Source of the DNA: Cryptomeria japonica
Lineage: Eukaryota > Streptophyta > Pinopsida > Cupressales > Cupressaceae
Direction: 5' to 3'
DNA: 64,000 bases
NCBI RefSeq assembly: GCF_030272615.1
Contig: NC_081407.1
Span: 373,262,998 to 373,326,997, forward strand
Below, piece by piece: positions 31,290-44,370 of this stretch; position 1 is the first letter of the stretch, and each line of letters starts with the position of its first letter. Both the position numbers and the translations under genes were made by a program. Below the pieces are notes generated by a model that saw only the letters and a program-made list of their open reading frames with translations, made no database searches and had not been told where the DNA came from.

Positions 31290-33330
31290 AAATATTCTAG
31301 GGTGTTGGACTTAGTTTGTTCTGATGTATTTGGTCTTGTTCATTTTCTGAATTTTTTTAGTGTATCATACTATAGTAAAAGAAGTCTAAAGTTTTGAGTT
31401 TTGTTAAAGGGTTTAACGCTCTCATTGAGAACTAGAATGTTAGGAAAATTAAGATTTTTGGATATTGATAGTGGTGGTGAGTTTTTGTTTAACAAATTTT
31501 CATAGATTTTGTAAAAATCATAAGATAAAGAGACAACTCCATACACCTCTCAATAGAATGGATTTGTAAAAAGAATGAACGTGATGTTGACGTAGAAGGT
31601 TAGGAGTATGTTTAGTGGGTGTAGCATGGATCAATTTTTTTGGGCAGAAGTGGTTGTTATGGCTTGCTACCTTGTTAATAGTTTCTACATTAAAATTCTT
31701 GTTGAGAAGATGACCATGAAGGTGAGGTCGAGCCAAAAGTTATATGCCCACGTACTTAGGGATACATTGTCTAAGTTGTAGAACAAGGTTGTAAAATGTA
31801 TCTTATTGGATATAGCATTAGCATGAAATTGTAGAAGCTTTAGGATCTTGTGGTTAAAAACTCTTTATACAGTATAAGTGTTATATTTAGAGAAGTTAAA
31901 CCCTCTTCCATAGTGTTTCAACCAAAAGAAGAATGGAAAAGAAAATGTGGTTTAATTACCCTAATGATAAAGAAGGTTGAACTACAACCGCACAAAGGAC
32001 TTGAAATAGAGTAGATTTTGGATAGTTTAGATAGTTTTGAAGAGTAGGTAGAGCCTCCACCTTAGTTCTTGAGTAGGCCCACTTGACATAGAAAAGAACT
32101 AAAATAGCGTAATCCTCTTGATTAGAGGTATATTTTTGCTTTGATTACAATCATAGATGAGCCTAGAATTGAGGAGGCATTAGGTATGAACAAATTTAAG
32201 TTTGGAGAATGGCTATGGAAGGAGAGATGACCACATTTAAGAAAAATGGAACATGTGACTAGGCACCTTTGCCTTACAAATGAAAAATCGTTAGATGCAA
32301 ATGGGTGTTCAAAAGAAAGATGAGTTCTAAAAGCAATGTAGCAAAGTAAAAGGCTAAATTGGCTGTGAATGAATATTTTCAGGTTGCAGGAATTGATAAT
32401 GGTGATATTTCTCTAGTTTTTAAGCTTATGTCCATTTGGTTCTTATTATCTATTGTAGCAACACTTTACCTTGATATTGAGTAATGGTTGTGAAGACAAC
32501 TTTCCTTCATGGACGTTGAAGAAATATCTGTATGGTCTTAAGAAATCATTGAGGACATGTTACCAAAATTTGGATCCCTCCATATTGGAATTTGGACCTT
32601 TGAGATCCAAGTTGGATCGTTGCATCTATTATAAGATTGTTAATGTTCATTTTTTTGTTATTAAATATGTTATTTTTAGTATAATTTGATGTGAAAGATT
32701 TAAGTATTTCTAGATATATCTTGTGTATTAAGATTAGAAGATATAGAAAAAAATAAAAATGATTGGGATATGTGAGCTTAGTGTCAGAGAGATTTGACAT
32801 GATAACATGATGACTATTTTGTGTTCTTATTTCAATGGCGATTAATTTATCTATACAAAATTAGTTGACTTATCTTAGTGAGATGGAGGATATGGCCAAC
32901 ATATTTAAAACTAGTGTGGTTGGGAGCTAAATGTATTCTATAGTTTGTAAAAGACTAGACATTGTCTAAACATTAGGTGTCCTTAGCTATTTCATGGCTA
33001 ATATCGGAAGAGGACATTGGTGTGTAGTGAAGAGAGCCTTCAAATATTTGTAGAGTACTTTTGAATACTACATTTGTTATAATGGTAATTGTATAGGGGA
33101 TTGATATTTAGGGACTTTTTTCTGATTTGTGGATTTATATTGAGTTTGGCATGTTGATATTAGAAGATCTACTAGTGGATATTTTTTTACTAGAGTTGGT
33201 GGTGCTATTAGTTGGATGAGCAAGTGATAGGCTATGGTTGCTTTGTCCACTACACAAGTATTGTACATGGTAGCTAGTCATGCTTGTAAGTAAGTCATCT
33301 AGCTTAAACCTAAGTTGGGGTGCATGGGTA
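31290..33330 (+). pseudogene. Decayed Ty1/copia retrotransposon pol
   Basis: In broken frames the + strand shows copia landmarks in the right order. At about 31,300 there are integrase fragments ('LDLVCSDVFG'), at about 31,470 'DSGGEF', and at about 31,540-31,680 'TTPYTSQ.NGFVKRMN' and 'FWAEVVVMACYLVN'. Near 32,290-32,560 is reverse transcriptase ('KWVFKRK', 'LLSIVATLYLDIE'). RNase H follows at about 33,190-33,300 ('GGAISWMSK', 'MVALSTTQ', 'MVASHACK'). Stops and frameshifts are dense and no LTRs are identified. The copy is very old. Confidence 0.8.
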
Positions 33331-33800
33331 TGATAATTTCAACAAATTTTTTTTTAGGGTTGGGTATATTACTACAAAATAATATATAAAAATAATAATT
33401 ATATACACATTTCTAGTTTAAAAATAGGAATCAAATCCAAAATAACATGTATTATGTATATGCTAAACAAAACTATCATGTACATATTACAAATTTAAAA
33501 TACATACTAATTCAATGTTAATTTGTCAAAATTTAAATGTCATGATAGATATTTCAAATTCATTGTTCTTTGGTTCAATATTAAAATAATAAAATTAGTA
33601 ATTAATGCCATTTGAGTCATCATGAAGACCAACATTAACATCATGATTGGCATTAGATGGTTTAGGTATATTAGAAAAACTACATGCAAACCCACTATTA
33701 CTTGTACTAAAAGTATGTTGCATGTCTGACTTTATAATAAATGAAGACCATGTGACGGTTCTTAAAAATCCAAATAAGTTTGCTTTGAATTTACATCCCA
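33331..33800. other. A/T-rich spacer between copia and hAT remnants
   Basis: Nothing recognised except that its right part may include the degraded C terminus of the hAT transposase. Confidence 0.4.
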
Positions 33801-33809
33801 CAACTTTGT

Positions 33810-35620
33810 GCCTCCTTCCTTGTGGTCATTCTATTTATGAATAAGAAGGTGGAATTTGGAATGTACATCAACTAGCTCTTTTTCCTTGCTGCCAATTGGT
33901 TGCACTTCATTGAGTGGGTGAATATAAAATTACTCTAATCCTACTTAAATGAAGTGAAACTTGTAAACCGTTGAAACAAAGTGAGAGAGTATCAATTATA
34001 AAATTCTATATCAAGCTTAAATTTGAAATTATATATTTTATTATTTTAAAAATTATAAACAATTCAAATAGATGGCATGTAACAAAAATTAAAAAACTTA
34101 CTCGCAATAAAATTTGATCTCAAGAGTCTAGAGGTGTGTTGATATATGGCCATTGAGGTACCACCGAGATTGAGCATCCTTCCTATAATTGTCACAATGA
34201 GCAAAAAGACTTTAACCATTGAAGGTTATGGACTCAACAAATTCATTTATAACTAAATCCTCCATTTTAGAAAGGGAAGGGTTCAATAATTGTTTTCCTA
34301 AACCTTTCATTGGATTTTGCATCTCTAAATGATGGAAACTTTGACTATATAGAAAAAAGCTATAAAATTTGGGAGTTAATGTCGAGGAAAGAAGATGTAG
34401 AGAGGTGATCATTTTGTTCCACATTTCACCATAAATTGTCTATTCCTCTTTGAAGAAATTTTCTTGAGGATCTTATTTTTTTCGATGATGATGGATTTCA
34501 TCTTCTCAATCATTGAGTCAATGCCATCATATACTTTTCCTAAACATGGCTTATCCATGTCATTAAAATGGATCATACTCATGGTGGGCTCATTGAAACT
34601 AAGAAGATATTCCACCCAAGCCCACCAAGTGTTGTTTAGGATCATTCACTTTAGAATTTGTTTGCCTCACAAATGGATTGCCTCCATAGGGACAAAATAT
34701 GACTAATGGACATTCTTTTAAGTGATTCCCACACTTCAAAAGTCATCTCAATATGATTATGTTGGATGCAAATCGGGTCTTAGAAAATTTTTCAAAACAA
34801 AAAAATAAAATTAAAAAAGAAAGAAAAAATATACTTGAATTTTAAAAATAAATTAGTAAGTTATTCATTGTTAAATTGAAAGGTTAAATTAAAAAAAAAA
34901 ATTCAAATGCCTTCAACAACTCCAGTGTGAATAATTTAAAAAGTCTACAACATGTGGTGGTTTGTGATGATGATTTGGATCTCTTCAACCTTGACATATA
35001 TTTGATTGATAAATTTATTTTTCTACCCAACTTTTGTAGCATGAGGTTGAGAGAGTGGAAAGCACAAAGTATCCAAAATATATGTGAAAAATATGTTCCA
35101 ATCAACATACCTGCCACTCTACAATTATTTGCATTGTCTATTACTACTTGAACATTAGTTTTTTAGGACCTAATTCTTGATGCATTGTACAAGGATGTTA
35201 GCAATAAATTGTACATCCTGAAATTGCCCTTTGCAATCCATGACTTCAAAAAATATAACCCATTTAGGGCATGTAATAATCACTTTGATTTGGGTGATTT
35301 CTTGCATCCTTCCATTCATTAGAAATGATATAAACTCTTTGATTGTTTTCATGAATTTGTAATGGGAACCAGTGAATTGTTTATATTTTTTTACCTCCTT
35401 TGCTAGTAAGGTGTTACACACCTTATGACAACCTATCTTTATATACCTTCGTTGAGGCTCATTTAATTTTATTAACACATCTTGCCAATAAGGTGATTGA
35501 ACAACATTGTAGGAAAAACCATTTGCAAAGAGACATATTGCAATGATTTGATTTGTAATCTCTCTAACCTCATTTTGAAATACTCTCTTTAATGGTACCT
35601 TCATTCTTTTCACTTAAGTA
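33810..35620 (-). pseudogene. Decayed hAT-family transposase (DUF659 type)
   Basis: Reading the minus strand from 35,613: 'CLFANGFSYNVVQSPYW' matches the DUF659 start of plant hAT transposases. Then come 'CPKWVIFFEVMDCKGQFQDVQF' (about 35,200-35,270), 'AGMLIGTYFSHIFWILCAFHSLNL' (about 35,040-35,117), 'YLLSFNEPTMSMI' with 'DKPCLGKVYDGIDSMIEKMKSII' (about 34,470-34,610), and a 'WNKMITSLHLL' block (about 34,390). A last 'KELVDVHSKFHLL'-like piece near 33,860 corresponds to the C-terminal dimerisation region. Stops and frame changes separate these blocks. No BED zinc finger and no terminal inverted repeats are seen. Confidence 0.85.
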
Positions 35621-35639
35621 GGTTTAAATTTGGTGGATT

Positions 35640-36246
35640 TATACTACAACATTAGGGAAGACACAATGAGATTGAGAGGTGGGGGGGCCTCCATGATCCC
35701 CTTCATCTCCTCAAAAGATGGTTTGTGTTATGGGGAGATCTTACATAAACTTATTTCCTTTGTAACACTCCGTGTAGGCCATTCAACGATAACCCTCACT
35801 TTCTTTGGATCCATTCTAAGACCCTTACCTAAGACAACAAATCTCAAGAATTCCTACTCTTTCACACATTGTATTTCTTCACATTAATACAAAACTTCTC
35901 TTCCCTCAGCTTCTCAAAACATCAATATGCATTCGGTGCTCCTCCAAAGTCTTACTAAAATGTAAAATATCATCCAAATAAAGAATGATAAATTTATAAA
36001 AAAAAACTCAATACCTCGTTCATGAGCTACATGAATGTGCTTGGTGCATTGGTTACCACAAATGAAAATGTGAATAACCACTCGCACATCCCTCTCGGTT
36101 TTGAAGGCTTTTTTCCACTCATCCCCTTCTTTGATCTAAGATGATATGATATCCAATTTTGAAAATCTTAGTGAATTATTGAATCTACTCAAGCAATCCA
36201 CTAAGTCATCCATCCTTGGTAATGAGAATCTACACTTGATTGTAAT
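35640..36246 (-). pseudogene. Decayed Ty3/gypsy pol, minus strand: reverse transcriptase part
   Basis: On the minus strand the reverse transcriptase of a chromovirus-like gypsy element is readable: 'CRFSLPRMDDL' near 36,220, 'EGDEWKKAFKT' near 36,110, 'VVTNAPSTFM' near 36,040, the catalytic YLDD at 35,969-35,980, 'FSKTLEEHRMH' just after, and 'MDPKKVRVIVEWPT' near 35,790. It is cut at 36,246 by the Tat-like element, and its N-terminal half continues at 56,000-57,260. Several stops interrupt the frame. Confidence 0.85.
36242..36246. repeat. Target site duplication GTAAT (left)
   Basis: GTAAT directly before the TGTAGACG start of the 5' LTR. It is identical to 56,000-56,004 directly after the 3' LTR. 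It falls inside the reverse transcriptase of the older minus-strand gypsy element. Confidence 0.93.
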
Positions 36247-37702
36247 TGTAGACGTATAAAAATGACCACTTTCCTAAGTGAATATTTAATATTCATTTTA
36301 ACCTCATTCCTCTATTTAATTAAATTATTCACATTCATCTATTTAAATAAATGAATTACTCAATTTATTTGATTAAGTTCACCTAAACCTTTCATAACCT
36401 TTAATTAAATAAATCACTTTATTTAATTAATTCCCCTTTCTCCCCTTTTAATTAAATTAATCCTTGCAAGTAAATAAGTCTAATTTATTTATTTAAATCT
36501 CCCACTTGTATTTATGCAAGTTGCATCTATTTTTGTTGAAATAAAGTAATTTATTTTAATTAAAATTCCCCTCCATCCACTTGCAAAATCCTACATCTCC
36601 CACTTGTCTCCTAAACCCCTTCTAGATTCTTCTAATCACTTCTAATTTAGCCTAATCCATCTCCTAAATATTGTCACATCCCTAAGCAAAGGGAAGTCAC
36701 TTCTCAAACTCTCAAAGTCTTCAATAACCATTAAAGGCGTTATGTCCTCAACAAGTTAACCCTCAAAGTCTTCCTAACCATTAATGGTTAACTCAACCTT
36801 CTTGCATAATTAGAGACTTTCTCTTGAACTCAACCCTCATCTAACCCAAGGTTCTCATCAAGTATTCATTTCTTTGACCATGGTTATCCTTTCAACCCTT
36901 GCACAAGAGTTTATCCCTTGGGTAAAAACTTTATCCAATGGATAACCCAAACCTAACCTTAACCCTTACCTCCTAAGGTAACCATCATGCCTTCTCAAGC
37001 ATTTAATGCTTCTTTCATCTCCTCTCAAACAATCTTTTGTTGACAATTGTCACCATTTCATCGGCAAGAATTGTAAACATGGATTGATAACTTTCAATCC
37101 CGGGCCTTGTTAAGATTATCCAATCTTGACCATTCATTGCCCTATTTTTCCTATAAATAGAGCTCTCATTCTCTCATTTTCATATCCAAGTCTTTAGTAT
37201 CAAACTTATAGACATTATACTAAGTATATCCAAGTTTCATGCATCCAATTCATAATCATTTTTAAATCAAGCATTTAGCCTCTCTTTGAATATAAATCAT
37301 CTTAATAAGCATTTTAAGAAGCATTTCCATTTTCAGAGCACTCTCATATTAGACTAGTATATCATGTTAGGATAGGTTTTACTAATATTTTATCTTATCA
37401 TCATATCCATGCTAGTTTAAATCGTATTAGATTTAATATCATGCATAACTAGGAATGCATTCATATTAAGTTGATCAAACATCCCTCATTCTTGGAGTTG
37501 TCATTCCTGAAGTCACTTTGCTCAGTGATCTGAGAGCAAAGGCATTGACTTGAGGGATCTTGAGAGATAGAGAACAATGGAACGTCCCTTGGGGAGTTGA
37601 GCTATTCAATATAGCTCCATAACTTGCAACAAGAGTACCATTGGTGTGTGGACCTTTTGAAACCAAATTTTCCGTTTCTTTGCACCACTTTTCTCGCACA
37701 CA
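36247..37702 (+). repeat. 5' LTR of the Tat-like element
   Basis: 1,456 bp. It holds AT-rich TTTAATTAAATT repeats near the start and a TATA box CTATAAATAGAGC at about 37,151. It ends GCACACA before the primer-binding site. It differs from the 3' LTR by scattered substitutions and small indels, including a short TTTTATTTAATTAAA insertion in the 3' copy. Confidence 0.93.
37149..37165 (+). promoter_or_regulatory. TATA box of the 5' LTR
   Basis: TATAAATA in the context CCTATAAATAGAGCTCTC, repeated at the same place in the 3' LTR (about 55,451) and in complement in the third LTR (about 62,770). Conservation across the three LTRs supports a promoter role. Confidence 0.75.
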
Positions 37703-37706
37703 TTTT

Positions 37707-37723
37707 TGGCGCCCACCATGGGG
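37707..37723 (+). other. Primer-binding site of the Tat-like element
   Basis: TGGCGCCCACCATGGGG begins four bases after the 5' LTR end. The TGGCGCC start complements a tRNA 3' end ending GGCGCCA. I do not assign the tRNA. Confidence 0.8.
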
Positions 37724-37790
37724 TATAACCCCATAAAACATATCGTTTTTAATGGAGGAGTGATATTGCAGGTACGTGGAAAAGCTGAGT

Positions 37791-38045
37791 TAGCGCATTG
37801 GAGCCTTCTTTTAGCGCTTAGAAACCGTTTGCTAGTGCATCTCGCTCACTGTTTAGCGCATTAGACCCTAACATTAGCACATTGAGAACTTAGGTTAGCG
37901 CATAACACTCCGACTGACAACTGTAAAATCACAGCGCATTAAGAAACCAGTCTAGTGCATAGGGTTATCAACTTAGTGAGTAGGGCTTATTCTGTAGCGT
38001 GTATGTGCATTCCTGTAGCGCATTGGTGCAACAGTGTAGTGCATA
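37791..38045 (+). repeat. TAGCGCAT motif array 1
   Basis: About 11 copies of an 8-bp motif at irregular 15-35 bp spacing just inside the 5' LTR. Five contain exact AGCGCAT. Variants are TAGCGCTT, TAGTGCAT, TAGCACAT and TAGCGTGT. The sequence between the motifs is unrelated, so this is a motif cluster, not a tandem repeat. Confidence 0.8.
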
Positions 38046-39590
38046 GAGGTAGCAGAGAAGAAAAAATTGTAACTGAGGAAAATCATTTTAGGCTTGTGTA
38101 AGCCCCCACTAACATTTGATTACTGACGAATTTCATGCAGGTTCTAATCTTTTTTGTGCAGGGGAAGGAGTTAGTTTAGAAGTTTTATCTTTTTTTACTT
38201 TCTTTCAAAAGAAGTTAGTTAAAAAGAATTCACTCTCCCTTTTTGTACATGTTAAAATAAACCTCATATTTTCATTTTGGATGCTTAAAATGAACCTTAG
38301 ACTTATTTTTGGTGTTTAAAACGAAAAATTCATCTTTTCTTTATTGCAAGGTAAAAAGAACAACAAAATTCACTTTTGCTTTCTTGCAAGTTAGAAAAGA
38401 AAAAACACTTCATTTTGGGGCTCTAAATAGAACAAAACAAATTTACTTTTAGCAAGGTTAAAACGAACTTCTCCTTCCTTTGGTGCCTAAAAGGATCAAT
38501 TCTATTTTTTGCAAAGGTAAAAGAACCTCATCTTCATTTTATGCAAAGCAAAGAGGGAAAGCTTTCCCCTATCGACTTTAAATTTTGTTGACCAAATCGT
38601 GATTTACTTTGTTGACCAGGTTTATTCAAAGGTTTTTGGAAATACACACTTTGCTATGAAAGGTAAAAAAAAACACCACGATTTTGGAGCAAAATCTCCA
38701 ACTAGAAGTTAGAAAATCATTGTCTTGAAGGCTAAAAAGAATCATTGTTTGCTTTGTCTCGAAAGTGGAAGGTATATGCTCTCCCCTTAACTGGGTGACC
38801 AAAAAGCCAAACCACTCTTATGTTTTCTTCATTTCAAGCATTTGCATCCTTTAGCAAGCCTGCCCTCCTGAGTTGCTCTTAGAGCACCATTTAAATGGTC
38901 GGTGAGAGGGGAACGACCTAAGTGGGAAATGACTTTATCACCAAGTGTTCCAACCCACTATAATCAAAAGTGGAGGTTGATGAAAGTCCCTTCAACGATT
39001 TTGCTCAGAGATTAGCCTTCCCCCAGTATCTTTAAGATACATAAAGCCTTTGTTCTAAAGGTTGGGAAGCTTCCTAAGGGAGTTTATCACTGAATACCGA
39101 ACAAGAAGCCTGATTAAAAACTTTACAAATAAAAAATTTGAGCCGAGTCAGTATCCAAACATCTCCAATATCATAGTGCAAGGGTAGGGAAGAATCCACC
39201 CCCAAGATTACTCACCATATATATCTCAAGATAACTACTCAACTGTGAAGCAATTCACTTTGAGTTAATTTCTGGCAAAAGGCAAAAAAACGGGCGCCCC
39301 CTAGGAGGTGACATGACTGTTTGAGCCGATGGAGTATCGAGACTAGTGGGCTATGGTATTGTTGATGACCCTTGAATACATAGTCTATCTGATTTGTCTT
39401 ACTTGTATCTAAACCTGTGAAAACATTGGGGATTTGAACACATCCTCGCAGAACATACACTTTTGGTTTAGCATAGGCAAAATTGGTTATCTCTTGTATG
39501 CCGTGTTTTCAAGTTATTTTCAGAAAATCATCCATAAAAAAAACAAGTGTTAAAGATTACTAAAAAAAGAAAAAAATAAATTAGGGCAAT
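38046..39590 (+). other. Leader region of the Tat-like element; no gene
   Basis: Untranslated leader between the two motif arrays. A-rich stretches with repeated AAAACGAACTTC or AAAAGAACCTCA-like words occur around 38,300-38,530. No open frame of note. Confidence 0.5.
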
Positions 39591-39956
39591 ATAGTGCATA
39601 GGAGCAACCTCCTAGCGCGTATCAACCATTCTATAACGCATCCAAATCAAAACTTAGTGCTTTCATCAGTCAAAATAGCGCATAAACAATTGTCATACTG
39701 GTAAACATTTTAGTAGTGCTTTGTGAAACCATATTAGCGCTTTTAAGCATCAATATAGCGCATAGGAGGCTTAACTTAGCTCTTTGAGTCTAAACTACAA
39801 CGCTTAATCGAGACATATTAGCACATAATCTTCCCAGTCAGAAACAATTTTTAGAACTTTGAGTTAGCGCGTAATATAGGCAGCTTAGCGCATAGGAAAT
39901 TTCCTGTAGTGCACCTAGATCATCAAATAGCGCATCCAGTCTCTGTTTTAGCGCAT
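39591..39956 (+). repeat. TAGCGCAT motif array 2
   Basis: About 16 copies in 366 bp, five with exact AGCGCAT. Variants include TAGCGCGT, TAACGCAT, TAGTGCTT, TAGCGCTT and TAGCACAT. Same orientation as array 1, and it lies about 0.9 kb upstream of gag. Confidence 0.82.
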
Positions 39957-40413
39957 GGTTAAAACACAGAAAAACAGAGAGTAAACTAGACATTTTTAGA
40001 AAATTTTATCACCAGTCCTAACTACCCTTTTGGGCCTTTTGTCAAACTCACCAGTCAGAATCCAAACAAAGTCATCAGAGAAAACATTTCCAAAATCAAG
40101 CAAGCATCCTTAGAACAAATTTGTCGAATCTTAAACTAGCTCGAGATAAGACTTCGTCCAGCCAAAATCAGGTAGTACCATCACATTGATCAAAAGGTCC
40201 GCCATCTAAACGGATTCTATCAAAACAAACATCATACCGAGTTTAAACCTTAAGTTGTCAAATCGAGTTTCCATATCGGGAGACTCTTATCCATATCATT
40301 TGACACACTTTGTCGTGGGAGCAAATCTAAACCTCTACTTGATGAAGTAAGCTTGAGTTTTTCAAACGAAGTATCTCAACCCAACATCGAAGGAAACCAT
40401 TGATCATTCGAGT

Positions 40414-40728
40414 ATGACCACTCCTCATATTTTGAGAAGAATAAGTCTTCATCACAAAACTGAGTCGAAGAAGAGACAACCTAGTTCTGAAAAACTTGCC
40501 AAACAGAATAAGTTTCTCTATATCAATCGCCATCTTTTTAAATCACATCGTGCATTCTTGCGTCATATGCGATTGTATCTTCAAGGCAAATCAAACGAGT
40601 TTGACAAAGAACCCTTAAGAAGTAGATCTTACATTCAGAAAGTGACATTCAACCAATTCTTAAATCGTGGAGGAAAGATTAATCCCGTTTTATTCCCACG
40701 ATTCTACACCACTTATAACGTAGCTTGA
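40414..40728 (+). CDS. Small ORF of unknown function upstream of gag
   Basis: An open frame of 104 codons, rich in Lys, Arg and His, between the leader arrays and gag. It resembles no family I recognise. Some Tat/Ogre-type elements carry an extra ORF before gag, and this could be the relic of one, or the N-terminal part of a longer gag reading frame, since the same region stays mostly open to 41,017. No signal peptide or membrane segment is seen. Confidence 0.35.
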   Translation: MTTPHILRRISLHHKTESKKRQPSSEKLAKQNKFLYINRHLFKSHRAFLRHMRLYLQGKSNEFDKEPLRSRSYIQKVTFNQFLNRGGKINPVLFPRFYTTYNVA

Positions 40729-40861
40729 CCCTAACCACCAACCCTTGAACAAGAAGAAGAAGAAGATTTTATCCCCTTTGCCACGTAAATATTTTACTAG
40801 ATGCCCACTGTCACTTGCTCTCAAAGAAACAAGCAAAGCAAACCACAACCAGAGTCAAGTA

Positions 40862-42532
40862 TGGGTCGTAGATTATCCAGCCCTTTCGATTATACTGATC
40901 TGGGAGATACAGAGATCATTGAGGAACTTCTCCAAGAATGTGAAGAAAACCCCTCATTCTAAAAGCTCATGGAAAGACTCATTGAAGCTGACAAGGAAAA
41001 ATATATGCTCAGGATAACTAGCAAAGCAGTTAGACTTCTTGAAGATTTCAATACTGAAAACTTAAGGAAGGTCGACGAACAAATTTTTAGGACAAGGACT
41101 CAAAATTATGCCTATCAAGAACAATAGAGAGAAGAAGAAACACATGATCCTGAAATCATACCTGAACAACATAACATACCTGAACACAACCATGCCCGGA
41201 CTAGGGATAATGAAAGGGAAGAAGCTTTCCCTCGGTGTACAAATGCACCCATGGTTGCTCTTACACCACAAATTCAAATGCTGCAAAGACAAATGTAGGA
41301 CATGCAGTAGGGGACCACAATGTGATACTCCTTGGACGAAATTTGTCCTTACCCCTTTGACAGGAGATTAAACATGATACCTTTTCCCTCGAATTCAGAT
41401 GTACCAAAATACGACAAATACGATGGTAAAAGTGATCCCCGCGATCATGTTTGTGAATTTTGTACCATAAGCCTAGAATTTTCTCACGATGACACTTACT
41501 TAATGAGGCTATTCCCAAGAAGTTTGGGAGGGAAAACAATGGAGTGGTTGTCTAAACTTACATCTCCCATCAAATCCTTTGATGAGTTGGTAAAATTTTT
41601 TATCACACAATACTCCTATAATATTTAACACGTGATCACCATGTTGGATGTATGTAATATACCAAACAAAAAAAAAATGAAACATTCATGGTGTTTCTTC
41701 AGCATTGGAGGCGTATGGTTTCAAGATATCCTCGAGATGTTCCTGAAAAGGAAAAGATGGAGATCTTTATCGACAATCTAAATAGTGAGATGAGTTATTT
41801 ATTCAAGCTTCAGTGCATACCATCTTTTGCTAAGTTGATCGAAAACAGAATCCAAGTAGAGGAAGCTTGCATCAAGAAAGGAACATTGAAGTTCTTTAAG
41901 GAAGGAACTAATTCATCCAACACTCACTTTAACAACCAAAACAACAACAACACTTTAGACAAATCCAGATTCTGGACCATAAACAAGAACGTTGTTAATG
42001 AGGGAGGAGCTGAGGCTAATGATATGAAGTCCAAACAATCAGTATTGGCTTTATCAGGTAATCCACATGCTAACAAGAATCAAAAAGTGTTAACCAAGGC
42101 ACTAACACTTATCCACAAAATACCATTCATGGACCTTCAAATTAAAACACCAACAACAATACCCAAACCAACAACAATACCCAAAGCAACAACAATACCC
42201 AAGGCAACAACACTAATCGAGGGAATAATACAAATCAGAGAGGTAACACCAACACTTTCCCAAATAGACACATCTACACACCATTGGGGCAATCCTTAGA
42301 ATCAACATTTTGCGAACTCATGGCAAACAAGATTATCACATTGCCAGCCATAAACAACTTTGAACCCCAGATCAAACCACCTTGGTGGAATGACTCACAT
42401 TTATGTGATTTTCATCGAAACAAAGGACATCACACAAATGATTGCATGAGGCTTAAGAATATTGTTCAAGATATGATCAATATAGGTGATTTAATGGTTG
42501 ATGGTCTCAAAATGAATCAAAACGAATGGTGA
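40862..42532 (+). pseudogene. gag (capsid-nucleocapsid) of the Tat-like element, broken
   Basis: Probable start at ATG 40862 ('MGRRLSSPFDYTDLGD'), followed by a charged helical region. The capsid core then runs at 41,380-41,800 ('PFPSNSDVPKYDKYDGKSDP', 'DDTYLMRLFPRSLGG', 'MEWLSKL', 'FDELVKFFITQYS'). At 42,404 a zinc-knuckle-like CDFHRNKGHHTNDC follows a low-complexity Asn/Thr/Pro stretch with repeated ATACCCAAAGCAACAACA units (about 42,150-42,215). In-frame stops (for example after 'ENPSF') and frame changes at about 41,630 and 42,290 disable it. The C...H...GHHT...DC form of the knuckle is common in Tat-lineage gag. Confidence 0.85.
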
Positions 42533-42713
42533 TCATGACGCCTTTAAAAATCCTCTTCCAAATTACAACAAGGAAGGAGCTTCATCATCAAACAATACAT
42601 GGGGAGCTCACATAAATCATCTATACAACAACACCATCAATCACATATCAACAAATGACAACCAAATACATGTCATAAAGATCAAAGACAAACAAGAGCA
42701 TACATCAATCAAT

Positions 42714-43796
42714 GTGACAACCAGAGCTCAAAAATACGTCTTGAAAGGGCATACATGGACATTGACCTCTATCCCCAAGACTCAATATGATTTGGTTAAT
42801 CAACTACGGAGAACTCCTGCTCAAATATCCATACTCGAGTTACACAAAATATCGCCAAAACATAGAGACATCTTGGAACAAGCACTCGTTAGAATAAATG
42901 TGCCTCAAGATCTGGACATTGATAAATTTCAAGCCATGGTGGCTCATATGACAAGACCTCATAATCTCACCTTTTCCAAACATGATAATATCTCTTTAAG
43001 TCATCCACATAACACTCCCCTTCATATTGAAGTCTTAGTCTACAAACATCGAGTTAAAAGAGTATTAATAGATGGAGGAGCTGGTCTCAATATCTGTACC
43101 TTAAAACTTATCCGTGCATTAGGCTTATCTGAACAGTCTATTGATCCACACAAAAAGATCACCATCAAGGCATATGATGATGAAGAAAGATCATCCAAAG
43201 GAACAGTGATACTACCTATTCAGGTAGGACCGATACAAAGAGACACTATGTGCCAAGTCTTAGACATAGACTTAACATACAATATTTTATTGGGTCGTCC
43301 TTAGATACATGAAATGCAAGCAGTGCCATTAAATTACCATCAGTGTGTCAAATTCCCATATAATGAACAAGAGATTTCCATCTCCGCTGATAATAATCCC
43401 TTTCAACATTGCAATGTTATGGGGGCAGCTCAAGACAACCTGGTTCCACACAACAGGGAAGCTCCAGCTTCCTCAACAATAGATCATCATCAAGAAAAAC
43501 TCAAATCTTTATCCATGGATTTCAAACAAAAGATGAAAATCAAAGAGCAAGGCATGGGAGAATACTCTTTCGAACCCATGTGTCTATCCAAATTACCAAC
43601 ATCACCAAAATCTCATGGACAACCTTCTGCATCGACACATCAAGCAACACAACCCATCACCAAGTTTGATGGCAAATTTATCCAATTAGGCACACTAGCA
43701 CATGAATCAGAAGAGAAAGACATCCTTAGTTGGCTATACAAGGATGAGGGAGAAGTCAGAGCTGCTACTCTAGAGGTAGCCATACCAACACAATAA
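42714..43796 (+). pseudogene. Aspartic protease region of the Tat-like element
   Basis: The retropepsin-like fold is marked by 'VLIDGGAGLNICTLKLI' at about 43,060-43,110, where DGGA replaces the usual DSGA or DTGA, and by 'YNILLGRP' at the end. The codon after 'LLGRP' is TAG (43,302-43,304), where the family has Trp (TGG), a one-base loss of function. The frame then stays open to 43,796 as a linker to reverse transcriptase. Confidence 0.8.
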
Positions 43797-44370
43797 TATG
43801 GAAAAGGATTCCTGATCATGCAACAGACGGGATACAATGACAAAGGACCTATAGGCAAGTGTCAAGAAGGCATTACAAAACCACTAGACCCTCCTTCACA
43901 ATTTTATTGAGACAAAACAAGACTGGGATATGGACACAACATACCCCCAAGGAAAAAACAAAATAAGGATCAAAAACCTAAATAGAAAGCAAAGAAGAAA
44001 TACAACGAGGACTCATGGCAAGAGGCACTACACCAAGCAGTAGAAACAACAAGGAAAAAGAGAGAACACCAGGAAAAAGAGAAATGACAAAAGGAACTGA
44101 CCATTCAAAGGGAAGAAGCATCTTATGAGAAAGTGCATCATGTCCAGGAACCTATTCAAAACAAGGTAGAGTCACCTCCTGAAGAAATCACTACTCCCCA
44201 AGGAGAAATAGTGTATGAACAAATTCAAAGGGTACAAGCAGGCTCTGATTCGGAATCCGAAAAAACTACAAGACTGGTATCAATTATCAGAGATCTCTTT
44301 TCGCCCTACAACATACCTATTAGCAACACTGAAAGGCTCTGGGACAGTACTTATGAAACTAATTCTAATG

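Noticed and set aside
37791-39956. CRISPR-like or satellite array
   Set aside because: The motif is only 8 bp, the spacing is irregular and the window is a plant nuclear genome.
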